Positions 1 to 6,148 of a stretch of 8,429 bases of DNA are shown here, piece after piece. Position numbers and translations under genes: made by a program. A model generated the notes under the pieces. That model was given only the letters and a program-made list of their open reading frames with translations, made no database searches and was not told where the DNA came from. Origin of the DNA: an uncultured Lachnospiraceae bacterium (GTDB lineage: Bacteria > Bacillota_A > Clostridia > Lachnospirales > Lachnospiraceae); assembly GCA_910585655.1 (NCBI GenBank), contig CAJUFW010000151.1, positions 1-8,429 of the forward strand, given 5' to 3'. Within the stretch, counting starts at the first letter, position 1, and each line of letters opens with the position of its first letter.

Positions 1-1410
1 GAGAACGAAAGAGATTTTTATACAAAGCTGATGATGGCTTCTTTAAAGAAAATTCAGGTAAAGAAAAACGACAGGTTTATGACAAATGTATGTTTGTTTT
101 TGTGTGAAAAAGCAAATGATATTCCGGTCTGGTTTTACCTGAATAATCCGTTTGTCAAAAATATAGTGATTCAGAAGCCTGGAAAAGAAGTAAGAACTCA
201 GTTTGCAGAAACTCAGTTACCTTATTTTCCTGGGGCGGATCAGTTGACGGAAAAAGAATTAGAGGACTGCAAGGAGACATTCGTATCGTTGACAGACAAT
301 TTCCAAAATGTAGAATTAAACGCGCTGAAAATACTTTGTAAAAATGAAGCGATAGAAATTAAAAACATTGCGGATGCAATCAATTTATATAAATATGGAA
401 TAAGGGAAAATCCGTGGAATGATGTTCCGGTAGAAAAGATTGCGAAGGCAGAAGATTTTATAAAAAACAGAATCAAAGGACAAGATCATGCGGTAGTGCA
501 GGTTCTTGATATTATCAAAAGGGCAGTCAGCGATATGGCTGGCATACAGCATTCCGGTAAGGGAAAGCCGAAGGGAATCCTGTTTTTTGCGGGACCTACC
601 GGCACCGGAAAAACGGAAATGGCGAAAACGATGGCAAATCTTTTGTTTGGCGACGACAACGCCTGTATTCGATTTGACATGAGTGAGTATCAGCAGGGAC
701 ATTCCGATCAGAAATTGCTTGGAGCCCCTCCGGGATATGTAGGATATGAGTCTGGCGGTCAACTGACAAAGGCTGTAAAGGAAAAGCCGTTTTCGATTAT
801 TCTTTTTGATGAAATCGAAAAAGCGCATCCGTCTATATTTGATAAATTCCTGCAGATTCTGGAAGATGGACGGATGACAGATGGCAGAGGAGAGACGGTA
901 TATTTTTCGGAAAGTATCATCGTATTTACAAGTAACTTGGGAATCTATGAGATGGATGAGTACGGGAACAGACAGTTAAATGTTTCGCTGGATATGTCCT
1001 ATGAGGATATGAGTAAAAGAATCATTGCGTCCATAAGAAACTATTTTAAGCTTCAGCTTGGCAGACCTGAAATATTGAACCGTATTGGGGAAAACTTTGT
1101 AGTGTTTGATTTTATTAGAGAACATTCTGCCTTACAGATTCTAAATAAACATATAAAAACGATCACAGAGAATGTGAAAGAGACAAAAGGCATCTTGTTA
1201 GAAGTTTCGGATGCTGCTACAGAGTATTTGAAAAGGAAATCATTTGACAACCTGGAAAATGGTGGTCGTGGTATTGGTAATGTGATGGAAAAATATTTGA
1301 TTAACCCGTTGGCAAGATACTTATTTGATCAGCAGGTTCAGACCGGAACGGTAATAAAAATACAAAACATTATAGAAGATGATAAAGTAGTTGTATTGGA
1401 GTGCGAATAA
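1..1410 (+). CDS. AAA+ ATPase, ClpB/ClpA D2-like protein remodeller (5' partial)
   Basis: A single AAA+ module of the Clp/Hsp100 D2 class, which couples ATP hydrolysis to threading or remodelling of protein. Numbering from the ATG at base 31: Walker A GPTGTGKT (188-195), pore loop GYVG (235-238) inside GAPPGYVGYESGGQLT, Walker B ILFDEIE (257-263), sensor-1 Asn302 in FTSNLG, arginine-finger region RPEILNR (345-351), sensor-2 Arg413 in GGRG, then a ClpB-type C-terminal subdomain. Residues 1-150 precede the ATPase and are not a recognisable Clp N domain. The frame is open from base 1 and neither ATG at 31/34 has a good ribosome binding site, so the true start probably lies upstream of the window; the ATG at 79 is another possibility. 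I see no IGF/IGL ClpP-docking tripeptide between sensor 1 and the arginine finger, which favours remodelling over proteolysis (inference). It is first visible gene of the operon and ends 1 nt before the PP2C gene. Family certain, substrate unknown. Confidence 0.9.
   Translation, partial: ENERDFYTKLMMASLKKIQVKKNDRFMTNVCLFLCEKANDIPVWFYLNNPFVKNIVIQKPGKEVRTQFAETQLPYFPGADQLTEKELEDCKETFVSLTDNFQNVELNALKILCKNEAIEIKNIADAINLYKYGIRENPWNDVPVEKIAKAEDFIKNRIKGQDHAVVQVLDIIKRAVSDMAGIQHSGKGKPKGILFFAGPTGTGKTEMAKTMANLLFGDDNACIRFDMSEYQQGHSDQKLLGAPPGYVGYESGGQLTKAVKEKPFSIILFDEIEKAHPSIFDKFLQILEDGRMTDGRGETVYFSESIIVFTSNLGIYEMDEYGNRQLNVSLDMSYEDMSKRIIASIRNYFKLQLGRPEILNRIGENFVVFDFIREHSALQILNKHIKTITENVKETKGILLEVSDAATEYLKRKSFDNLENGGRGIGNVMEKYLINPLARYLFDQQVQTGTVIKIQNIIEDDKVVVLECE
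1398..1401 (+). promoter_or_regulatory. Ribosome binding site for the PP2C gene
   Basis: GGAG lies 10 nt before the ATG at 1412, inside the last codons of the AAA+ gene. It supports 1412 as the start over the in-frame TTG at 1391. Confidence 0.6.
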
Positions 1411-1411
1411 T

Positions 1412-2152
1412 ATGTACAAGGTATATGCGATAACGGATATAGGCAGAAAAAGAGAGCAAAACCAGGACGGTTTTTTGGTGGACGGGATGCACTGTGAAAA
1501 CACGGAGCATAGGGAAATTTATTATGAATCAGATGCAGATTTTATCCATGTTGCCTTATGCGACGGGGTAGGCAGCACGGTATATGCGTCCTATGCGGTA
1601 GAAAAGGCGCAAGAGTATATCTGCAATCATTTGAAGGTGACGAACGAACAGGAACTGGAAAACATGATTCGGAATATGAATGAATTTGTATATGATTCCC
1701 TTCGGCGTACGCAGAAAGCAGATGGAGCATGTACGGTGACAGGCATCGTGGCAGTAAAAAATACAGCATATATATACAACATTGGAGACAGCCCGGCATT
1801 TAGTATCCGGCATGGATATCTGGAAAAACAAACTACGGACGATACGGGAGCTTTTCTGTTTGGGGAATCCAACAAGTCGGAGGGAGAGCTGCAGATGAAG
1901 CCTCCCTTACTTCAGTCTATTGGTACCAATAGGCAGATAGAGCTTGTTCATATTAAAAAAGAACAAAATATGACAATGTGCTTACTTTGTACGGATGGAA
2001 TAACGGATATGCTTTCGTTAGATGATATGGAAGAACTGTTAGAGCGTAGTGATTCCATAAAAGCGACGGCGCAGAACTTTGTCAGAAAAGCAAACCAACA
2101 AGGCGGTTATGATAATTCTACGATTATCGTACTTGTCAAGGAGGAGGAGTAA
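1412..2152 (+). CDS. PP2C-family Ser/Thr protein phosphatase
   Basis: A 246-residue single-domain PPM/PP2C phosphatase that should remove phosphate from Ser/Thr residues using two metal ions. The family motifs occur in order: TDIGRKREQNQDGF with metal-binding Asp19, CDGVGS with Asp51-Gly52, the GDS motif at 125-127, CTDG with Asp195, and the terminal GGYDNST with Asp234-Asn235. All expected metal-ligand aspartates are present, so it is predicted active. There is no signal peptide or membrane segment, so it is probably cytosolic. The length is typical for the small bacterial PrpC/Stp-type enzymes. The start at 1412 is chosen because of the upstream GGAG and because the protein then begins just before motif 1, as is usual. 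The gene begins 1 nt after the AAA+ stop and abuts the kinase ATG, implying translational coupling. Its likely substrates are the adjacent kinase or that kinase's targets (inference). Confidence 0.93.
   Translation: MYKVYAITDIGRKREQNQDGFLVDGMHCENTEHREIYYESDADFIHVALCDGVGSTVYASYAVEKAQEYICNHLKVTNEQELENMIRNMNEFVYDSLRRTQKADGACTVTGIVAVKNTAYIYNIGDSPAFSIRHGYLEKQTTDDTGAFLFGESNKSEGELQMKPPLLQSIGTNRQIELVHIKKEQNMTMCLLCTDGITDMLSLDDMEELLERSDSIKATAQNFVRKANQQGGYDNSTIIVLVKEEE
2138..2144 (+). promoter_or_regulatory. Ribosome binding site for the kinase gene
   Basis: A consensus AAGGAGG within the last PP2C codons, 8 nt before the kinase ATG. It continues into further GAG repeats and is the strongest ribosome binding site in the operon. 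Confidence 0.8.
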
Positions 2153-3787
2153 ATGGCTGGCGGAAGAAGTACGGAAGTATTGGAAAAGGAAACGGGTAAT
2201 GTAACGCAGAGGCTTGTGGAACCAGCAAAGAAAACAGAAAGAATGGAACAGAGAAATCCTGCCAATGTGACTTGGATTATGCAGGAAGATTCTGAGGGAA
2301 GCAGCCCGGTTCAGGTTGGCATGGGGACAGAGATTTTCGGATATTTGGTAAAGGATATTGTGTCGGAAAATACCGGAGAAGCAACGTTGCTGCTTACGGA
2401 AAAGGACGGGATAGAATACCTTCTTAAACTGTATCATAAAAACAAGACCCCTAAGGAAAAGCTGCTGGAAATACTAAGCAGTATTAAACATGAATATGTT
2501 ATTCATAGTGTCGATCAGGGGACGTATAACGAGCGGTTTTATGAGGTATTGCCTTTTTATCGGGGCGGGGATTTACTGGTACAGATACCGGTATCGGAGG
2601 ATGTCATAGAGAAGGTGATTATTCCCTGTATCAATGAGGGGCTAAAGGCGTTGCATGATAAGGATATTATTCACAGAGACATCAAACCTGCCAATATTTT
2701 CTGGTCAGAAGACAGAGGCAAGGTGATTATCGGAGATTTTGGGATAAGCTCTGTGTTAAATCAGGATGTATCGGTTCGGGCAACCTCTATGTCGCGTACG
2801 TTGGGATATTCTGCTCCGGAAACCTCTAACGGTTTTATTTCAAAAGAATCCGATTACTATTCTTTTGGCATAACGATTTATCATTTGGTACTTGGCGTGG
2901 ATCCGTTTGCCGGGATGTCGGATATGCAAATCTTGTATCAGACGATAAATAAAAAACTGGAAATCCCTCAAACGGTTTCCTATCGGATGCAATGTCTGAT
3001 AAGAGGGCTAACGCTCAAAGACAGAACGGAACGTTGGGGCTATGAGGAAGTCGCAAGATGGCTTGCCGGCGAAACAGTAGCGGTACAGGAGCATACAGGG
3101 GAAACAGAAGTTGAAAAGCCATATAATTTCCAGGAAGAAAAATTTTACGACTTGGGTTCCTTAAGCATGGCATTCGCGCAGAACTGGGAAAATGCAAAGA
3201 AGCACTTATTTAGAGGATTGGTTGATAAATACCTTGCGACCTTTAATGAGGAACTGGCGTCTCAATGTATGGATTATAAAGAAATGAGAGATAAAAACAT
3301 GGCAGTATTCAAGCTCATCTATTTATTAAATCCTAACGCGCCGCTTTGTTATAAAGGCAATTTATATCAGGACATGGAAGCGCTGGGAAAGGTGATGGCG
3401 TCGCAGGCTCCAAAAAAGGATGCAGATATTATAGAGATGATAAGAAACGGCGCGCTTTATCAGTATGTGTGTGCGAATCATTTTGAGGAAAGACTGGTAG
3501 AGAATATATCAGATATTATGCAGGCATTACAAAGTAATCCGAAATCAAATAAATATTTTAAGCTGATGTATCTCTTAAATCCAGGAATGGGGTTTGAGAT
3601 TAACGGGATAACCTGTGAAGATCTGACAGATTTGATAGAATATTTGGAACGTGTAGACGATGATACAAGGGACGAGACTGCCGACCGTCTGGTAGAAAAT
3701 GAGCTGTTTTTGGCATGGGTCGATTCCCTTGGATATGAAAAGCAAGTAGATAAATGGTGTGAAATTTATGAAAAGGTAGAGTGGTAG
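2153..3787 (+). CDS. Ser/Thr protein kinase with repeat-bearing C-terminal region
   Basis: A 544-residue Hanks-type kinase. Residues 1-60 are a polar leader. The kinase domain spans about 64-306: VLK-equivalent Lys92 (YLLKLY), catalytic loop HRDIKPAN (174-181), DFG (195-197), a Ser/Thr-rich activation segment, and APE (221-223), so it should be catalytically active. The glycine-rich loop is degenerate (IVSENTGEA, 69-77, in place of GxGxxG). No transmembrane helix or PASTA repeat is present, so this is a soluble kinase and not a PknB/PrkC-type receptor. Residues ~330-544 are largely helical by composition and carry two copies of an unfamiliar unit with cores FKLIYLLNP (386-394) and FKLMYLLNP (469-477), probably a binding or sensory module. 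The stop codon of the phosphatase gene directly touches this ATG, giving a matched kinase/phosphatase pair. The adjacent FHA protein is the natural reader of its phosphothreonines (inference). Confidence 0.93.
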   Translation: MAGGRSTEVLEKETGNVTQRLVEPAKKTERMEQRNPANVTWIMQEDSEGSSPVQVGMGTEIFGYLVKDIVSENTGEATLLLTEKDGIEYLLKLYHKNKTPKEKLLEILSSIKHEYVIHSVDQGTYNERFYEVLPFYRGGDLLVQIPVSEDVIEKVIIPCINEGLKALHDKDIIHRDIKPANIFWSEDRGKVIIGDFGISSVLNQDVSVRATSMSRTLGYSAPETSNGFISKESDYYSFGITIYHLVLGVDPFAGMSDMQILYQTINKKLEIPQTVSYRMQCLIRGLTLKDRTERWGYEEVARWLAGETVAVQEHTGETEVEKPYNFQEEKFYDLGSLSMAFAQNWENAKKHLFRGLVDKYLATFNEELASQCMDYKEMRDKNMAVFKLIYLLNPNAPLCYKGNLYQDMEALGKVMASQAPKKDADIIEMIRNGALYQYVCANHFEERLVENISDIMQALQSNPKSNKYFKLMYLLNPGMGFEINGITCEDLTDLIEYLERVDDDTRDETADRLVENELFLAWVDSLGYEKQVDKWCEIYEKVEW

Positions 3788-3788
3788 G

Positions 3789-5021
3789 ATGAGCGGTCCT
3801 AAATACAGCAAAGCTTATATCAGAGAATTGCAAAGGCTAAAGCAATTAGAAAAAGAATTGGCAGCACAAATAGAAAAGAGCAAATGCGATCAGATTTTGC
3901 AGGACATTAAGAAGTTGGAAAAAGATAGAAAAAGATATGGAAACGATCCTATTATTTTAGATTGTGAACATGTGATAGAAAAGGCAAAAAAGTGGATTCC
4001 AGATTCTCAAACGCTGCGGCAGTTAGAGGAAACCGTGGCGTCAATAAAGGCTATTTCTCTATCAAAATGCAGCACAACAGGTAATAGTGCTACATTACTG
4101 AAACAGTTTCATGCGTTTCAGTCTCAAATACAAAAGTTAAAAAATTATTTACATATTGTGAAAGATTTAAGAGAATTCGTAATGGCAGAAGGAACGACTG
4201 CGGTACAGGAAAATCGTCTGGAAGAGTTTCTCTCTACGAATTGGACGGATACCGCCGAGAAAGTGGATATAATACCATTGGACTTACAGGAATTGTATTA
4301 TGAACTCTTAGAAGGACTGGCAGAATCTGCTGATTATGAAAAAGACAAACAGTTGATAGATAAAACGATAATGAAAGTAGGAGATACCGATTACAAAAAG
4401 CGTCAGTTAGCATTGAGGATTCAGGCAATCAAAGTGGAAAATGGCAGCTCGCAGAATACGATAGAAATGCTGACGAAACAGAATGAATTACGCGGAATGT
4501 ATGCCTTATTGGGCTGGGAAGCCAAAGCACTGCCGACTTCTATAGATGAGACCGAGCGTGCGATAAAAGAAGCCAGAGAAGCTCTTGAAGAAAAGCAGGC
4601 ATCAAAGTACATTGCGGAATGTATACATAAGGTATTTGCCGAAAAGGGTTATGCCTTACTGGAGGATAGCATTGTAACGAATGTATCGGGGCAAACCAAA
4701 AAGGATTGTTTTGAATTTGGGGAAGACTCTTTGATCCATGTAGCGATGTCCGATAAAGGACAGATGTTATTTGAGGTCGTTGGAAAGGGAACAGAGAAAG
4801 GCATGGACGCTGGCAGAGCCTCAAAATTAGAATCGGAAATGCGGCGGTTTTGTCCGAATTATGCAGAAATCAGAGAGGCTTTAAGGACACAATATGGAAT
4901 ATCGTTAGAAGAGGAGCATTTATGCGCTCCTGACAGAAAGTATGCCAAAGCGATGGATGTGATATCCGGAACAAGTGGGCGGCGGGCGAAAACGGAAAAG
5001 AAACGGTATTTAGAGGATTAA
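3789..5021 (+). CDS. Coiled-coil protein of unknown function, MSGPK start
   Basis: A 410-residue protein I cannot assign to a named family. It begins MSGPKYSKAYI, followed by charged, heptad-like helical segments around residues 10-55 and 75-125. The middle (about 125-270) is also helical, with a Lys/Glu-rich stretch just before 272. A compact, probably alpha/beta C-terminal domain occupies about 272-390, beginning SKYIAECIHKVF, with the region LIHVAMSDKGQMLFEVVG and a closing PDRKYAKAMDV. The tail is basic (GRRAKTEKKR). From memory, similar MSGPK-type coiled-coil proteins with this C-terminal domain occur beside kinases and phosphatases in other Firmicutes; this needs a search. There is no signal peptide, membrane helix or catalytic motif that I can see. 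It starts 1 nt after the kinase stop, with an AAGGTAGAG ribosome binding site at 3773-3781. A scaffold or kinase substrate is a reasonable guess only. Confidence 0.85.
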   Translation: MSGPKYSKAYIRELQRLKQLEKELAAQIEKSKCDQILQDIKKLEKDRKRYGNDPIILDCEHVIEKAKKWIPDSQTLRQLEETVASIKAISLSKCSTTGNSATLLKQFHAFQSQIQKLKNYLHIVKDLREFVMAEGTTAVQENRLEEFLSTNWTDTAEKVDIIPLDLQELYYELLEGLAESADYEKDKQLIDKTIMKVGDTDYKKRQLALRIQAIKVENGSSQNTIEMLTKQNELRGMYALLGWEAKALPTSIDETERAIKEAREALEEKQASKYIAECIHKVFAEKGYALLEDSIVTNVSGQTKKDCFEFGEDSLIHVAMSDKGQMLFEVVGKGTEKGMDAGRASKLESEMRRFCPNYAEIREALRTQYGISLEEEHLCAPDRKYAKAMDVISGTSGRRAKTEKKRYLED

Positions 5022-5043
5022 CGTTAGAAAGAAGTGTAGTGAT

Positions 5044-5493
5044 ATGTTTATCGAAGTAAAGATATGTGAAAACTGTCGTCATAAAAACGTTATTACTGCA
5101 ATGGAATGCGAGCAGTGCGGATATGATTTGACGTTTGTGTTTCCTCAAAAAATAGAGGAAACTAAGGCAGATGGTGTGGAAGAGACAGGAGACTGGGAAA
5201 TAATTTCTGCTGCAAATGAATCTTGCAGGTATGTATTAAGTGAGGAGGTCGCAGTGGGCAGAGATTGCGACTTGTTTCAGGAACAGTTTAATTCCAGTCA
5301 TTATACAAGCAGAATACATGCGAAATTAAGAGTTGCTGACGGTGTAGTTCAGGTAATGGATGCCAGTACAAACGGCACTTTTGTAAATGAAAAGAGAATC
5401 CCTAAAATGGAATGGATATCCGTAGAGAATGACAGTATCATAAAATTTGCAGATATTTCATTTAAAATTAGGAGAAACGAAAGTGCAGATTGA
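5044..5493 (+). CDS. Zinc-ribbon plus FHA-domain protein
   Basis: A 149-residue cytosolic adaptor. The N-terminus has a zinc ribbon with two CxxC knuckles, Cys8/Cys11 and Cys22/Cys25, ten residues apart. A short acidic linker leads to a forkhead-associated domain at about 66-145, which binds phosphothreonine peptides. The key FHA residues are present: Gly72-Arg73, Ser89 and His92 in SRIH, and NGTFVN at 110-115, so phosphopeptide binding should be intact. The start codon ATG 5044 has only a weak purine-rich stretch upstream (GAAAGAAG), 22 nt after the previous stop, suggesting coupled or lower translation. In context it is the reader for the phosphorylation set by the adjacent kinase and removed by the PP2C. 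It may recruit the AAA+ ATPase or the radical SAM enzyme to phosphorylated partners (inference). The zinc ribbon could bind protein or nucleic acid; the sequence does not decide. Confidence 0.92.
   Translation: MFIEVKICENCRHKNVITAMECEQCGYDLTFVFPQKIEETKADGVEETGDWEIISAANESCRYVLSEEVAVGRDCDLFQEQFNSSHYTSRIHAKLRVADGVVQVMDASTNGTFVNEKRIPKMEWISVENDSIIKFADISFKIRRNESAD
5470..5474 (+). promoter_or_regulatory. Ribosome binding site deciding the radical SAM start
   Basis: AGGAG lies 8 nt upstream of the GTG at 5483, within the FHA gene. The upstream in-frame ATG at 5447 has no comparable site, and its extra 12 residues simply read through FHA-domain coding sequence in another frame. Confidence 0.75.
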
Positions 5494-6043
5494 CAGAATT
5501 TATTATCCGGTACAAACCCTTGGATATGGAAAGAGAATCGGCATATGGACGATTGGCTGCACACATCATTGTAAGAACTGCTCTAATCCTGAATTATGGC
5601 AGCCAAATCCTGATAAAAATATCTCCGTAGATGAGATCATGGAGTGCGTTTCCACGATTGCGGCTGCGGATGGGATAACGATAACAGGCGGAGAACCATT
5701 TGAACAGCCAGAAGAGTTATATACACTTGTGAAAAAACTGAATACAACAGGATATCATGACATTCTCGTTTATTCCGGATATGCCATAGAGGAACTTCAT
5801 GAGAAAGGCGAGTTAGTCAAAACTATTTTAAAGGAAATAGGTGTATTAGTAGATGGATTGTATCTTGATTTATTAAATGATAATAAAAGCTTTCGGGGAT
5901 CTAGTAATCAGAACATTCATATTTTAAAGGACAGTTTAAAGGAAAGATATCAAGATGCTAAAAATTGGGAACGGAAAACACAAATTTTAGTGAATAAGAA
6001 TCAGATACAGGCAATCGGTATTCCTAGAAAAAATGGAGAATAA
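5483..6043 (+). CDS. Radical SAM activase, NrdG-like (4Fe-4S single-cluster type)
   Basis: About 186 residues from a GTG start chosen for its AGGAG site. The radical SAM cluster motif CxxxCxxC is intact (Cys26, Cys30, Cys33 in GCTHHCKNC) and binds the 4Fe-4S cluster that cleaves S-adenosylmethionine. The SAM-binding GGEPF is at 69-73. The motif RGSSNQ at 138-143 and a preceding VDGLY closely follow the pattern of NrdG, the activase of anaerobic ribonucleotide reductase. NrdG is normally about 155 residues, so this copy is slightly longer. In typical nrd operons nrdG sits next to nrdD; here no glycyl-radical enzyme is present and the neighbours are signalling genes. The 11-nt overlap with the FHA gene indicates tight co-expression. 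It may install a radical on a partner protein encoded elsewhere, modify an operon product, or have been recruited for another radical reaction; these are inferences. It requires anaerobic conditions in known family members. Confidence 0.88.
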   Translation: MQIDRIYYPVQTLGYGKRIGIWTIGCTHHCKNCSNPELWQPNPDKNISVDEIMECVSTIAAADGITITGGEPFEQPEELYTLVKKLNTTGYHDILVYSGYAIEELHEKGELVKTILKEIGVLVDGLYLDLLNDNKSFRGSSNQNIHILKDSLKERYQDAKNWERKTQILVNKNQIQAIGIPRKNGE

Positions 6044-6053
6044 ACGAAGGGCA

Positions 6054-6080
6054 TTGACTAGAGCTTTTTGGATATAGAAT
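6054..6080 (+). promoter_or_regulatory. Possible promoter before the DUF1016 gene
   Basis: TTGACT (6054-6059) and TAGAAT (6075-6080) resemble sigma-70/SigA -35 and -10 boxes, but the 15-nt spacing is shorter than the preferred 17. It sits in the only spacer larger than 25 nt so far and would give a roughly 60-nt leader to the ATG at 6149. Confidence 0.3.
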
Positions 6081-6136
6081 TGCCAGTGAAGAAATGCAGG
6101 ATGGAGATCGTGCAAAGTATGGAAAATTTGAATGAT

Positions 6137-6144
6137 AAGGTGAG
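6137..6144 (+). promoter_or_regulatory. Ribosome binding site for the DUF1016 gene
   Basis: AAGGTGAG lies 4 nt before the ATG at 6149, with its AAGG core 8 nt away. It supports that start over the in-frame TTG at 6068 and the internal ATGs at 6101 and 6119. Confidence 0.6.
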
Positions 6145-6148
6145 AACT

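Noticed and set aside
385..828. Minus-strand open frames, such as the 147-codon one here and those opposite the other genes
   Set aside because: They lie opposite strongly conserved coding sequence, lack ribosome binding sites, and give Cys/Phe/Ser-rich translations without motifs.
5447..5482. Upstream ATG start for the radical SAM gene, adding 12 residues
   Set aside because: No ribosome binding site there; the GTG at 5483 has AGGAG at ideal spacing, and the protein then starts like its family.
6058..6135. Short open stretch in another frame (ELFGYRIASEEMQDGD...) that could be a relic of a lost gene
   Set aside because: Only about 25 codons, no start or recognised homology; too short to separate from chance.
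6068..6148. TTG start adding 27 residues to the DUF1016 protein
   Set aside because: It has no good ribosome binding site, overlaps the candidate promoter, and the extra residues do not resemble the family. ATG 6149 has AAGGTGAG.
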